Origin: Sarcophilus harrisii
Taxonomy: Eukaryota; Chordata; Mammalia; Dasyuromorphia; Dasyuridae
Length of the DNA stretch: 64,000 nt
Reading direction: 5' to 3'
NCBI RefSeq assembly: GCF_902635505.1
Contig: NC_045427.1
Coordinates: 598,255,665-598,319,664, forward strand
Shown here: positions 36,601 to 45,910 of the stretch, piece by piece
Layout of the letters: each line of letters opens with the position of its first letter
Numbering within the stretch: the stretch's first letter is position 1
Notes under the pieces: generated by a model
Seen by the model: the letters and a program-made list of their open reading frames with translations, nothing else
Told to the model about the DNA's origin: nothing
Databases searched by the model: none
Translations under genes and position numbers: made by a program

Positions 36601-39600
36601 ATCCAATCCCTTTTTCTTGTGCTCTCCTTAACCTTGCCCCATTTGTCAGTCTTTCATTCATTATTAGCGCCTTGGTTTATAACTCTTAGTCTCTTGACTT
36701 ATAACTTCCTTTTACACGTGGAGTATTTGAGTATTGCCATTCATAATAGTTAAATTAGTTGTGGACCTAGCAAATAGCTTCACTGTGATTGAATAGCACC
36801 TCCAAATACTGCTATTTACATGCATTAAACTTGGTTACAGTACTTGAATTTCTAGATGATCTTTTGCTTGGGTACCTTTCCCTATTAATTTTAGAGAGAA
36901 TACCTCCTTTAACTCTTATGTTTAGGTTGGTCCAGACTCCATGCTTGTTCCATGCTCTTTCCTTCATCTCTATTTTTCCTCAGGATTATCTCCAGCAACA
37001 GATCACATATTGTCAAGCTACCTCTCAGCAGGGTAAGTGTCCCCTGACCTCCTCCAAATTCTTTGGAACCCTATAAGTTATTTGAGAGATGGGATAGGGA
37101 GTTGAAGGCCAGGGAGGTTTGGTTTTTGTTGCTGACCCTAGTAGCTCCAGGCTTAGTTGACAGTCTGTTGTGTCCCATATTGACCATCTTGGTGCTTCAA
37201 CATATATTGATCCTATGGGAATCAGTCTATGCTCCTGGCTTGTTTACTTCTTGGCTCCATCACTCCTCCCTCCCTGATCTCAATCTCTGCTCTGTCTCCC
37301 CTGAATACCCCCCACCCCGGGCAGCAGCTGAAGTTCATGCACACCTCTCACCAGTTCCTCCTGCTGAGCAGCCCCCCTGCTAAGGAGGCCCGGTTTCGGA
37401 CGGCTAAGAAACTCTACGGCAGCACCTTCGCCTTCCAGTGAGGGAGAGGAAGTAGGGGCTGGGGAGGATTGGGGAGGGAAGGAACGGGGGAGCATTTGTC
37501 CCCTGGGATTATGGATGTCAGGGTTCTGTTTATATATGTATATGTTCTGTACATGTGATTCACAAAATAGATAATCAAACTGTCATCAGGTGTTTTGTAT
37601 GTGCAAAGAACTATATTATCTTGGTAGATAATACAAGGCATAATATATGATCCTTATTCTCAAAGAGTTTTTAGTCTAATTGAGAATATATGAGAATAAA
37701 TAGCTCTAATGCTATAAAATTTGGGTTTAAATGAGTGCTGTAGACAATGCTGGAAGAGATTGCTGAAGACCGAGATAGGGAATGGGACTTAATCTAAACC
37801 TTAAAAATATTGCTTGGATTTATATAGGCATAGAAGAGGAGTGAAGTCATCACAGTAGACTGGAACTATTTGAGTAAAAACATAGAAGCAGAAACTTGTC
37901 AAATTTGTTTCAAGGTCAGTGAGTGAGAAAATCAGTCTAGCTGGACCAAGAAGTTCTCTTGGGAATAGTAGTAGAAAATAAGACTGAAAAAGTAAGATTG
38001 GAGACAGTGTTGAAGAACTTTAAATTCCTTAAGCTAAGTAGTTTGGACTTGCCGATGGTGATAGAGAACCATTGAAAATTTTTGATAGAAATAATAACTT
38101 AAAAGGGAGAATTAGTGTAGTATGCAAAATGGATTTGGAAAAGGGAGAGACTGAAGACTGAGAGAACAATTAAGAAACTATTATGAGTAATAAAGTGGAC
38201 CTGGATTAGGATAGAGTTGTGGGAATAAAAAGGAGATTGCAGAAGGCCGAGGGAAGGATTTGGGGGTATTTAAAAGAATGGAGTTAAAGATAACTTAGAG
38301 ATTTTGATCCTTGGGTGACAGGGAGAATGATGGTACCATTATTAGAAGTAGAGAAATCAAGATAGCAAATCATAGATTGAGAACTCGAAGGGACTTTTGA
38401 GGTCACTGAGTTCAACCCCTTAATTGTATAGATGAATTAAGTGACTTCATCAAGATTAACCGGGTAGTAATTGATAAGAGGTCCATACTCAGGGTCTTTG
38501 ATCTAGCATTTTCCCTGTATACCATATTGCATTTGATTTAAGCCCCATGAGATTCAGGTGATAATAGGAGATTAGAATGGAAATGTCTAGCAGATAGTGG
38601 GGCATATGAGTCTGAGCTGGAATCTGAAAAATAAATTTTAGAGTCATGCATAAGAGGTGCTAATTGAAACCATAATAATAGGTGAATTTTTCTGTGAGTA
38701 CATATGAATCTTTCCATCTCTTTGTGGGTCGGAGAGGGTGGATGGCATTATTAGGTCTTGGGGGCTGTTTCCAGGATCTCACAATTCTGGCGGTTTGTGT
38801 CCTCTATTCCTGCCTTCCAGTGGGTCCCACATTGAAAATTGGCATTCTATTCTGCGCAATGGTCTAGTCAATGCATCCTACACTAAACTCCAGGTAAGAG
38901 CAGGGCCCTTTTCCTCCTCCTCTACCATCCTTACTTTGTAGTAGTGGGAAATTCTACAGCATTCTCCTTTCTGTTCCTACTAATTTCCAAACTGAAGCCT
39001 TGGAACCCTAATTTTTCTTGATGCTTCACCATATCTATCCAAGGGATTTAGGAGATCAAGATCATATAGAGACTATAGCTGGTAAAGACTCAGTTCTAAG
39101 GAGAATATGTTGGGGAAATCCATATATTAAGAATATTACTGTACTCTAAACTTGGGGATTGATGAGCTCAACTTCTGTAGTAGGTGACAGAATTCTTAAA
39201 TGATAGAACTTTTCCCTGTATGCTTATTATCTCATGTTGACTGGTCAAATCTCTACTCCCAGCAACTCTGGGAAATGGTTACAGAGAATCTGTTTCTTCT
39301 TTTTTCACCTTCTCCAACCCTGGCCTTACTTCTTCATAGCATCCTGTATCCACAGTAGGAACATGGACTGACTTAGTGGTTTCATTTGCTCCATTCTTGT
39401 CCCTTAAAACATGGAAGGGTTAACCCAATTAATTCATGATCAAAGCAGGTGACTGTAAGCCTGGAATTGGTTAGGAGAAAGACAGAAGGACAAATAGGAA
39501 GACAGCTCCTCTACAACTATGTTAGGAGGTCCACTCCCTCTTGGAGTCATTGGGAGGGGGGTGGGGCAGTTTATGTTGCTCACCCTAGTGTTTCCCTGCA

Positions 39601-42600
39601 AGCTGCATGGAGCAGCGTATGGCAAAGGCATCTACCTGAGCCCCATCTCCAGTATTTCCTTTGGATACTCAGGTAAGTAGTCTGTCTCTTTCTGTGGCTG
39701 CCTAAGCTTTGTTCACATGTCTGTTTCACTTTCATAGACATATGGTCTGTGGTGTCATCCTGCTTACTTTACTCCATGGATATACAATCTGTCATCTATT
39801 CTCTCTATAGGCACTTGATCTGTTATCTGTTTTTTCTAAATGTAGATCCTGTCCTTCCCAATGAATCCATTCTTAGAACGACTCTGCCTTCAACCCCTTT
39901 TGATCCTAAGGCAGGGAAATGCTGAACAGGCTCAGCTTTGAAAGAGTGTGGGTGGGGAACTGAATGAGCTTTTCTCCTGAAGCCCTGTTCCTAGAGACAT
40001 ATTATTGATAACAGTATATCTCTGGTTTTTTTGCCAGGTAGGGCAGATTTCAGCAATACTTATGTCATGATGTTATATGGTTTCTTTCACCTTTTTGCTG
40101 CCACCCAAGAGCAGGGTCACATATCCCTTTACTTTATTTCTTGTATATCTTCATTATTGCCATATTCTCTCAGGTTATGACTAAGTGCAAAATCCCTCTC
40201 TTCCATACATGAAAAATGATTAGGGCATAGATTCTATCCATTTAGGCAGTCTCAAATATAAGAAGAGATATAGAGTCCAGTTGTGTTCAGTTGAGGAGAT
40301 AAATCTTATTTGTGATCCCTTGTTTCTGGATTTTTTTGTCTCCTAGTTCATTTCCTTCTCAGACCAGTTCCTCTTCTATATAGTTGTCTCCGAGAAGTAT
40401 ATTTTATATCTAGTCCTGCCTGTAGTTCAACCTCATCTGCTTTCTGTCCAGGCTCTCTGGATCTTAGTATTGGTTCCTAGTATTACAGCTATAACATTGA
40501 GATTATGTTAATTTATGGAGAGTTGCAGGAAAGAATTATTCACTGCCCTTCAGCCTCCCACTCCCCCTATCAGTACTGTTGCACACAAGCAAAAGTTTGA
40601 TTATGTTTGCCACAGATGACTTATATGAGAATATGTTCATTTGCCTAAATCAAAATATTTGTTATCTGCATATCTTCCTTCCCTCCATCTTCTCAGTCTT
40701 TATTCTATTTCTTAGATAGCTCAAAGCCTATTTGGTTCCTCATCTACTGTAGGAAGAGTGTTAATGGAGCTTTTGTTGATCTAGTCATTGTTATGAAGGC
40801 AAATGCTACAGATCAGAAGTTAGGGAAATATGAATTGATATGGAGTTAGAATAGAAATGGAATAGAAATGGCACAGAACCATACATGGGTCTGTGCTTTT
40901 CCATCTGTAGCTATGTTCATTTCTTTTGGGGAACTTGTAACAGTTCCTGTCCCAAAATCAAAATGTTAAACAAAATGGCCTTTCATATTTCATATGGTTC
41001 ATATCGTATCCCCTGATAAATTGATTGGGGAAACTGGCAGGAACATCATAGATTTGAGACATATGAATAGTACAGGTGGAATGGTTTAGGATAAAAGGTG
41101 GAATGGCTTGTCTCACAGAGATTACTACTAAGACTCCCTGTAAGGATCAAGTGAGCATGTTTTATGTTTTTTGTAACTCTGGGGTCCATAGTTGGCAAAG
41201 GCTTAAAAGACTGTGCTTATTTTTTTTCTAGTAGAATCAAACTTGGAATTTGAATAACTGGTTCATTATTTACTACCCCTGTAGAGTTTGGGTGTTAATT
41301 GTGACTAGACTTTTGTCATTGTGCATCTCGTGGACAGTGTTTTCCAGGCTCAGGGTGGATTTTGAGATTTGGAGTTAAGGTCTTAATATAACAAAGGTCA
41401 GAGGATGATGAAAGATGATTAAGTTAGAGGAGAGAGAAGGTAGAAGTGTATATCTGTCCAGCAGGACAATTACATCAGCACCCACAGCATCTTAGTCTAG
41501 TCATTGAGATTTCTGTTGTATTAGGCTCTACTTGGGTTATGATTACATCATGGGTCAGGCATCTTGGTAAGAGTGGGAGAGACAGAGATGAGATTTTTAT
41601 TTGTCCTTATAGCCTTTTCAGTTGGCCAAGGATTGGCCTGTGGAGGTTGAAGTTAGTTATATGATAACTTAATTTCTCATCTGAAAAATGAGGAGTACTT
41701 GTAGTATCTATCTCACAGGGTTGTTGCAAGGATCAAATGAGAAAAAAATTTATATGTATATGTGTGTATATATACATATATATGTATACACACACACACA
41801 CATATATATGAGTTCATAAGCCTTACAATTCTGTTAGCTGTTAATATACCAAAAAATTGTAACACAACTCTGCCTTTCCCTGAGGCTATGACTCTTGCCA
41901 AGTTTAAGTCAGAGGTAGAGCAAATTCTGCTGGAATGACTAAAGAGTTTAAGGGTAGGGTTCCAGTAATTCCTAATAAATATGATCTATTTTAGTGGCGC
42001 CTTTTCCATTCCTGCCCTTCTTCATGGACCCTGACAGCCTGTAGCAAGAACCTTTCATATCTCCTTTTCTTTTTTCCTCTTTTTTTTTTTTTTTTTTTTT
42101 TAAACTTTTCAGGCAGCTCAAAGACAGTTGGGTCCTTTTCCCATAGATTTGGACTCCATCTCCAGGGGGAATACTCAGATATACAGACCACTTGGGATTC
42201 TTGGACAAACATTGGGATGCTCAGCGAAGGATGGTCTTGGGTGGCACAATATTTGGGAAAAGTCGGGGAAGGCCTTCTGAATGGAGTGTTAATTTACATT
42301 TCACAATCTCTTACATGGGACTGGACTTCTTGCTTCTTTTGGGTGTTGCTGGTCAAATCTGACATTGCCATATCCTGTAACCAGAGATACTTCTTTCCAT
42401 CCTATGATCAGAATGACTATCTTTGTTCCTTCTGTTCTTGAGCTTGCTCCCTCATCTCACTCAACCCTAACACTTGATACTCTGAAATTCATGTTCCATT
42501 TCATTCTCTCACTCATCTTATCTTGGGTTGATTTTATCTGATCTATTGGCCTGTGGCAGGAATGGGAAAAGGACAGCATAGGATGCCTTCTAAGGATGAG

Positions 42601-44445
42601 CTAGTCCAGAGATACAACCGGATGAACACCATCCCTCAGGTAATCTTCTAGAAATTTACAGGGGCCAAAGTGGGATGCCTTGGGCTGTAGGGGACTGGAT
42701 AGTGAACAAATTCACTTCATTTCAGTATTTATAGGATTATAGGATTATACTGGCAGAGGTAATATACCGTATTATACCGTAGAGGTAATCTGTTCCAACT
42801 CCTTCATTTTACAGATGAGGAAACTGAGACCTTGAAAGGTCATAAGGAAGTAATTACTGTCTCTGTGATTCTAAATCCTATGCTTTATCCATTATACTGT
42901 AATTCTGGAGCCTACAACATCTAATATTCCCAGTCAACCTTCCATACGTGTGCTGACAGGACTGAGCCTACTTAGTTTTCAAGATCAGACAAAATTATAA
43001 TTTACAAGTGATATAGTTGTAGATAGATAGGCAAAGACTTCAGTTATTTCAGGTTTGAGGAAATAAGTATATGGAGGACAAATGGTGGTTATCTTGTGGG
43101 CAATATGATGAGTTAGTTGTTCCATCAAATGTAAAGGCTGGAAGTAGAGTAGGTTATGTGGAGAGTACAGTTCTAGCCTTGAAAAATTAGTGCTTTGTCT
43201 TTGAGTCCTTAGCACCTAGCACTTAATAAAACTTACTAAGTTGAATTGGATTATGGAAACACATAGTATATTCCAAGAACACAAGACAGCAGGCATATGA
43301 ATAAAACTCGACAAGCTATATTGTGCATTTGCTTATTTAGGCAATGTAAAATGTACACATGCTTATCCACCTAGGTTTTTGTTTATGGGTTAAAAAGGTA
43401 GTAGTGGGGAGAAGGAGTTATTGGAGGAAGGGTGATTTCAGTCCTAGATTGATTTAGTGTAACTGTCATTCCTGGTGGTGCTGTTCTTTCCTCCCAGAGA
43501 AAGCTTTCCAGGTCACCCAGCTCTGTTCATAATTTCTTCCTGTTTTACAGACCCGATCCATCCAGTCCCGCTTCCTTCAGAGTCGAAATCTGAATTGTAT
43601 AGCACTATGTGAAGGTGAGTGAGTGTATCCCGCTCTAAGTTTTCCCCAAACCTTGTTCATTTTGGTCACAGGTAAAGACTTTGAGCAGTTCTGGGGAATC
43701 ATACTAAGTTGAGGAGTGTGTTTTGTCTTTCATGATATTTTTCTTTTATGTTTTCCTCCTTACTCCTTCTTATTTACTTACATGCCTTCTTGGGTATGAC
43801 TAGATCATGACCCATGAGCATTTCGTGTCTGATTCACAGTCCCTTTTCCCACAGTAATCACATCCAAGGACCTCCAGAAACATGGGAACATCTGGGTGTG
43901 CCCTGTGTCTGACCATGTCTGTACACGGTTCTTCTTTGTGTGAGTTGGAGAGGGTAAACCAGGGAGTTTATGGAGGGAATAGGGTTTTGGATAGAAGGAA
44001 ACTGCTGCTTGGAAAATCTTTTTTATGATCAAGGATTTGGATCTGAAGGAACCTGCCTTAGGGTGGTCAACATTACATGGAAGGGGTAGTACAGAGAGAA
44101 AACTGGTCTGCTGGGAGGACTCCAACATTTCCCTGGATTTCTTCCTCATCAAATTAGAGAATAATACATTTCTTTTGGGAGGAGAAATAGAGTGGGGAGA
44201 GACCTGTAAGGCAGGGTGTCTCACATGTTCTATCCTTCCCGTCACACAGAACTTCACAGTTCCACTCCCTCATGCTCACATACTTCTCTCCTATCTTGCT
44301 TATATTCATTCTGATTCATTCTCACTGTTCCCTTTCTGACAGATACGAGGATGGTCAAGTAGGTGATGCCAACATTAACACTCAGGACCCCAAAATCCAG
44401 AAGGAAATCATGCGTGTGATCGGAACTCAGGTTTACACAAACTGA
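24109..44445 (+). CDS. PARP6: PARP6, protein mono-ADP-ribosyltransferase (ARTD17), complete in 22 coding exons
   Basis: PARP6 transfers single ADP-ribose units from NAD+ to proteins; published work links it to dendrite growth and to cell-cycle and centrosome control. The joined coding exons give 631 codons, close to the roughly 630 residues known for mammalian PARP6, with every intron GT-AG and no frame break. Landmarks: acidic N-terminus (residues 2-27), YDPXX-free conserved middle region with KILGMFTSQQWKHLSNDF (131-149), RSISCTMKNPKVEVFGYPPS, a Cys-containing VCTRELCVFSFYTLGVMSG segment (305-323), and the C-terminal ART domain from about residue 395. NAD+-site motifs are HGSHIENWHSILRNGL with His474 and AAYGKGIYLS with Tyr509. 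The strand near VCTRFFFVYED (591-601) lacks the Glu that poly-ADP-ribosylating PARPs carry, which fits mono-transfer. No membrane segment or signal peptide. Exon coordinates are listed separately. Identification is by recalled family sequence; confidence is very high. Confidence 0.97.
24443..24623. mobile_element. hAT-type MITE with terminal inverted repeats
   Basis: The left end CAGGGATCTCAAACT and right end AGTTTGAGGACCTCTG are inverted copies with one gap. The interior, GGGGGCCAGTTCACTG and CATCTGGCCCACAGGCC, is the abundant marsupial nonautonomous hAT type. No clear 8-bp target repeat was seen. It lies in PARP6 intron 2. Confidence 0.75.
24844..24921 (+). CDS. PARP6: PARP6 exon 3, residues 2-27
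   Basis: Phase 0 at both ends. Encodes the acidic N-terminus, DIKSQYWTDDDSDGDN followed by ESEEFLYGVQ. Acceptor CATTCTAG, donor CAG|GTGAAG. Confidence 0.95.
25602..25696 (+). CDS. PARP6: PARP6 exon 4, residues 28-59
   Basis: Starts GSCAADLYRHPQLDAD and ends in a split Arg codon AG|A. Donor CAG|GTGGGC. Confidence 0.97.
25750..26005. mobile_element. Possible hAT-type MITE in PARP6 intron 4
   Basis: GATTCTTAACTATTTTG, TATGGACCCCTTTGG, TTAAATGCATAAAAT and the right edge AACTCCTGCCCTG resemble a mammalian nonautonomous hAT with CAGGGGTTCTTAAC ends. The right inverted end is degraded. Confidence 0.45.
26184..26244 (+). CDS. PARP6: PARP6 exon 5, residues 59-79
   Basis: Encodes EYGTIDDVDIDLHINISFLD. 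Acceptor TTCTGCAG, donor GAT|GTAAGT. Confidence 0.97.
26562..26652 (+). CDS. PARP6: PARP6 exon 6, residues 80-110
   Basis: Encodes EEVSTAWKVLRTEPIV then LRLRFSLSQYLDGP. Ends in a split Glu codon G|AA. Confidence 0.97.
26653..27070. other. PARP6 intron 6, nothing recognised
   Basis: Pyrimidine-rich, no repeat assigned. Confidence 0.4.
27071..27137 (+). CDS. PARP6: PARP6 exon 7, residues 110-132
   Basis: Encodes PSIEVFQPSNKEGFGLGLQ. Ends in a split Lys codon AA|G. Donor AAAAA|GTAAGA. Confidence 0.97.
27138..28055. other. PARP6 intron 7, nothing recognised
   Basis: No repeat or extra exon supported. Confidence 0.35.
28056..28205 (+). CDS. PARP6: PARP6 exon 8, residues 132-182
   Basis: Encodes ILGMFTSQQWKHLSNDFLK through FRAGLSIFSPIP. 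Acceptor TCTCCTGAG, donor CCCAA|GTGAGT. Confidence 0.98.
28345..28465 (-). mobile_element. L2 3' end fragment, antisense, in PARP6 intron 8
   Basis: ACTAAGCATCTACCACATGC, TAGACACTGCTAACTACTGG and CTCATGGAGCTTATATTTTG are the reversed L2 end, preceded by a T23 run that may come from another insertion. Confidence 0.65.
28466..29310. other. PARP6 intron 8 remainder, nothing recognised
   Basis: Pyrimidine-rich stretch at 28,490-28,640, possibly old repeat. Confidence 0.3.
29311..29521 (+). CDS. PARP6: PARP6 exon 9, residues 182-252
   Basis: Encodes SPSFPIIQDSMLKGKLGV through KNPKVEVFGYPPSPQAG and LPPPARTSPL. The donor TTG|GTACAT is weak, and a 13-G run follows at 29,548-29,560, so usage of this donor may be regulated. 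Confidence 0.95.
29522..30141. other. PARP6 intron 9, nothing recognised beyond the G-run
   Basis: Contains the G13 tract near the donor. No repeat family assigned. Confidence 0.4.
30142..30195 (+). CDS. PARP6: PARP6 exon 10, residues 253-270
   Basis: A 54-bp in-frame exon encoding VSGHCKNIPTLEYGFLVQ. Phase 0 on both sides, so skipping would keep the frame. Confidence 0.95.
30500..30720 (+). mobile_element. L2 3' region fragment in PARP6 intron 10
   Basis: GGTTCCATGCCTTTGCTCAC, TTTGGAATTCTCTGC and TTTAGATGCCATTTCCTCAT follow L2 in order. Confidence 0.65.
31150..31420 (-). mobile_element. MIR-related SINE, antisense, in PARP6 intron 10
   Basis: GGCATTTATATAGTGCTTTT, TCTCACAACAATCCTGTGAGG and ACAGATAAGGGAATTGAGGC give a nearly complete reversed SINE. 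Confidence 0.85.
31425..31540 (-). mobile_element. Second MIR fragment, antisense
   Basis: TCTGAGGAAATTGAGGCTCA, then TTTGTCCAAGATAATAAGTAG. It lies directly behind the preceding copy. Confidence 0.6.
31560..31865 (+). mobile_element. L1 3' end with intact poly-A, 5' truncated
   Basis: TTCCTGTGCAACAAGAAAAT, CTAGGACTGCTTGCCATCTA, GGGGAGGGGGTGGAGGGTGG and GTCAATAAAAAGTAACT followed by an A-run of about 35 are the marsupial L1 3'UTR. The long uninterrupted tail suggests a fairly recent insertion in PARP6 intron 10. Confidence 0.8.
32149..32244 (+). CDS. PARP6: PARP6 exon 11, residues 271-302
   Basis: Encodes IMKYAEQRIPTLNEYCVV then CDEQHVFQNGSMLK. Phase 0 at both ends. Confidence 0.98.
32245..32717. 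other. PARP6 intron 11, nothing recognised
   Basis: Unique-looking. Confidence 0.35.
32718..32810 (+). CDS. PARP6: PARP6 exon 12, residues 303-333
   Basis: Encodes PAVCTRELCVFSFYTLGVMS then GAAEEVATGAE. Phase 0 at both ends. Confidence 0.98.
32966..33091 (+). CDS. PARP6: PARP6 exon 13, residues 334-375
   Basis: Encodes VVDLLVAMCRAALESPRKS through PSVVDPSDPKTLAFNPK. Phase 0 at both ends. Confidence 0.98.
33617..33806 (-). mobile_element. Marsupial SINE, antisense, with microsatellite tail and target-site duplication, PARP6 intron 13
   Basis: Body GACTTGCCCAGGGTCACACA to TGCCACCTAGTTGCCC. On the plus strand its 3' tail lies to the left as (GT)n-(TA)n-(T)n. The 10-bp repeat CATATATGGG at 33,607-33,616 and 33,807-33,816 brackets body plus microsatellite, so the microsatellite grew from the SINE tail. 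Confidence 0.9.
33873..34082 (+). mobile_element. MIR-related SINE in PARP6 intron 13
   Basis: GTAGTATGGTGTAATGTAAAG, TAGTTTCCTCATCTCTGAAA and TCTTTTAGCTCTAAATCTATGA span a full sense copy. Confidence 0.75.
34257..34322 (+). CDS. PARP6: PARP6 exon 14, residues 376-397
   Basis: Encodes KKNYERLQKALDSVMSIR then EMTQ. Phase 0 at both ends. Confidence 0.97.
34323..35009. other. PARP6 intron 14, nothing recognised
   Basis: AT-rich. Confidence 0.3.
35010..35195 (+). mobile_element. MIR-related SINE in PARP6 intron 14
   Basis: AGATAAAGCATGGGATCTAG, AATCAGGAAACCTGGATTCC and GTCTGACTCAAGGAATGTC follow the MIR order. Confidence 0.65.
35346..35413 (+). CDS. PARP6: PARP6 exon 15, residues 398-420
   Basis: Encodes GSYLEIKKQMDKLDPLAHP then LLQ, ending in a split Trp codon TG|G. 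Start of the ART domain. Confidence 0.97.
35414..36983. other. PARP6 intron 15
   Basis: Local GGAGTGGTC-like repeats occur just after the donor (35,430-35,500): ACCACTCCCTCCT recurs as ACCACTCCCTTTT. A short reversed L2-like piece lies at 36,425-36,480. Otherwise nothing recognised. Confidence 0.4.
36984..37032 (+). CDS. PARP6: PARP6 exon 16, residues 420-436
   Basis: A 49-bp exon encoding IISSNRSHIVKLPLSR. Acceptor TTCCTCAG, donor AGG|GTAAGT. Confidence 0.96.
37325..37437 (+). CDS. PARP6: PARP6 exon 17, residues 437-474
   Basis: Encodes QLKFMHTSHQFLLLSSPPAK then LYGSTFAF, and ends in CA of the catalytic His codon, CA|T. Confidence 0.98.
37590..38345 (-). mobile_element. Long L2 remnant, antisense, in PARP6 intron 17
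   Basis: TTATTCTCAAAGAGTTTTTAG, TGAAGAACTTTAAATTCCTTA, ATAGAGAACCATTGAAAATTT and GAGATTTTGATCCTTGGGTG follow the reversed L2 3' region over about 750 bp. Heavily diverged. Confidence 0.7.
38365..38530 (-). mobile_element. MIR-related SINE, antisense, in PARP6 intron 17
   Basis: AATCATAGATTGAGAACTCG, AAGGGACTTTTGAGGTCACT and GAGTTCAACCCCTTAATTG mark the reversed copy. Confidence 0.65.
38821..38893 (+). CDS. PARP6: PARP6 exon 18, residues 474-498
   Basis: Completes His474 of the H-G-S motif and encodes GSHIENWHSILRNGLVN then ASYTKLQ. This strand binds the NAD+ nicotinamide-ribose in ART enzymes. Confidence 0.98.
38894..39602. other. PARP6 intron 18, nothing recognised
   Basis: No repeat assigned. 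Confidence 0.35.
39603..39672 (+). CDS. PARP6: PARP6 exon 19, residues 499-522
   Basis: Encodes LHGAAYGKGIYLSPISS then ISFGYS. Tyr509 in GKGIY is the conserved second ART-triad residue. Confidence 0.98.
39673..41679. other. PARP6 intron 19, first 2 kb, nothing recognised
   Basis: I found no confident repeat family or extra exon in this stretch. Confidence 0.3.
41680..41812 (+). mobile_element. MIR tail fragment followed by TA/CA microsatellite
   Basis: TCACAGGGTTGTTGCAAGGA with TCAAATGAGAAAAAAATT is the MIR end. A (TA)n-(CA)n stretch follows at 41,750-41,810. Confidence 0.65.
41813..42559. other. PARP6 intron 19 remainder
   Basis: Contains a T22 run at about 42,080-42,101. Nothing else recognised. 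Confidence 0.35.
42560..42639 (+). CDS. PARP6: PARP6 exon 20, residues 522-548
   Basis: Encodes GMGKGQHRMPSKDELVQ then RYNRMNTIPQ. Acceptor CTGTGGCAG, donor CAG|GTAATC. Confidence 0.98.
42730..42905 (-). mobile_element. MIR-related SINE, antisense, in PARP6 intron 20
   Basis: ACTCCTTCATTTTACAGATG, GAGGAAACTGAGACC and TTTATCCATTATACTGTAAT give the reversed core and end. A small ATATACCGTATTATACCGTA duplication lies in it. Confidence 0.75.
42906..43550. other. PARP6 intron 20 remainder
   Basis: A short L2-like end occurs at 43,190-43,255 (CACCTAGCACTTAATAAAAC). Otherwise nothing recognised. Confidence 0.35.
43551..43614 (+). CDS. PARP6: PARP6 exon 21, residues 549-570
   Basis: Encodes TRSIQSRFLQSRNLNCIA then LCE, ending in a split Val codon G|TA. 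Confidence 0.98.
43855..43939 (+). CDS. PARP6: PARP6 exon 22, residues 570-598
   Basis: Encodes ITSKDLQKHGNIWVCP then VSDHVCTRFFFV. It holds the strand where PARP1-type enzymes carry the catalytic Glu; none is seen here. Confidence 0.98.
44343..44445 (+). CDS. PARP6: PARP6 exon 23 (coding part), residues 598-631 and stop
   Basis: Encodes YEDGQVGDANINTQDPK then IQKEIMRVIGTQVYTN and TGA at 44,443. Acceptor TTTCTGACAG. Confidence 0.98.
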
Positions 44446-44735
44446 GGGGGCCCTGGCCCTCATAGCCCTCTTGTTCCCTTCCCTGACATGAAGGAAGGAC
44501 CAACCCCTCTCACTGTGGGACCCAGGAGGCCATTCCAAGGAGCCAGAGGAGCTGTCCCAAAGGGGCATGCAAGGAAAAAAGGAGAGAAATAGCCCATGGG
44601 AGAAATTAGCCTGGGATCCATTCCACATCTGGACAGCCCAGTCTAACCCCACCTCCCCTCTTACCCCCTGTATTTCCCTATTGACTTCACCTTGTTTGTA
44701 AATAAACCAATAAAATGGAAGGTGCTGTGGATTGG
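44446..44735 (+). terminator. PARP6: PARP6 3'UTR and polyadenylation signals
   Basis: A short GC-balanced 3'UTR ends with AATAAA at 44,701-44,706 and a second AATAAA at 44,710-44,715. The sequence then turns TG-rich (GTGCTGTGG, TGGATGTTG), as expected downstream of a cleavage site. The transcript should end near 44,725-44,735. Confidence 0.85.
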
Positions 44736-45340
44736 ATGTTGTCCATGTGGTCTGCCTGGAATAGACACTTGGCCAAGTGTTCACTTTAGGGCAGACAACC
44801 ATTCTCAAAGAAAGTGGTATTTTTTTTGGTTAGTGAGGGTATTGAAATACATCTCTTCTCCCACACTTTCCTCTTTGAGCCAGTTTATTCCTGGGAAAGG
44901 GGAAAGGGAAAAGGGAAAAGGGAGGTATTATTTTGGCTCCAGGGGCAGGAGAGAAGGAACTTTTGAGCCTGTTCCCTAGCCAATGGTCATACTGCTGAGA
45001 GTTGCCAGGCCAAATGTTGAGAGGTCACATTATTCTCATTCCCTCCTTTTCCCTCCCAATGGACAGTCTTTCAGCTCAGGATCCAGTGCAGTCCACAAAT
45101 GTGTCTATAATCCAGGGAGAAAGATGAGAGTTCCTTCCCTGTGGAATTGTATCTGACCTCTGTTTCATCCAGATCCTCCACCTCCTTTCTCCAGATACAC
45201 ACCTGATATAAGTTTTGAGGAAAGTAAGAGAAATCATTTATGAGGAGGGATGCAGGTTAAAAGCTTTTCAGGTTCTTTCTCTTCCCCATCAGAAGTCAGA
45301 GTTACAGATAGGAGTCAGTTGGGCACATGGTAGATTGTCA
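44736..45340. other. 3' flank of PARP6, nothing recognised
   Basis: A short GGGAAAA repeat lies at 44,895-44,922. No exon signal. Confidence 0.35.
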
Positions 45341-45346
45341 TGTTAA

Positions 45347-45472
45347 ATTTTTTTTTTTTTTTTTTTTTGGCAAGGCAATTGGGGTTAATTGACTTGCCCA
45401 GGATCACGCAGATAATAATGTTAAGTGTCTGAGGCTGGATTTGAATTCAGATCCTCTGCATCATACTACTTT
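45347..45472 (-). mobile_element. Marsupial SINE, antisense, head missing
   Basis: T18 run, then GGCAAGGCAATTGGGGTTAA, GACTTGCCCAGGATCACGCA and GATTTGAATTCAGATCCTCT. The tRNA-like head is lost at the right edge. Confidence 0.8.
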
Positions 45473-45699
45473 TCTCTTTGGTCACATTATTTTTGACAAA
45501 AATAATCATAATTCTTATCAGGGACAGTTTTCAAACTGGAAAAGGTAGGACAAATAAATTATACTCATGTAGGTGAGGTAATAAAAGCACTTTACTTAAA
45601 ATTAGTTGTGTTCTATCCCAAATGAGATGTAATCTCAGAAATATTGTCATTAATTTTTAAAAAGTTATATAAAATATGGGATACTAGAAAAAAATGGAT

Positions 45700-45910
45700 G
45701 TCACCATTTTAGAAAATGGGTGGATTGAAGGGCATTAAGCTTAATGTCAACCACAAGTTAGATGAGATAATTAAACAGGAAATTTTAAATAGAAGTGATT
45801 ACTAGGAACTAGTTAAGGGTCAGTCTCACCAAATAGTTTTTCCTACTGAGTTACAGGTTTAGTTAGTAGATTGATGTAACAGACTTGCATTTCTCAAACT
45901 TCCATGGTTT
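45700..45910 (+). mobile_element. L3/CR1-type LINE fragment
   Basis: AAGTGATTACTAGGAACTAG, CACCAAATAGTTTTTCC and TAGTTAGTAGATTGATG align with the L3/CR1 reverse-transcriptase stretch seen more clearly at 51.9 kb. Degraded. Confidence 0.5.
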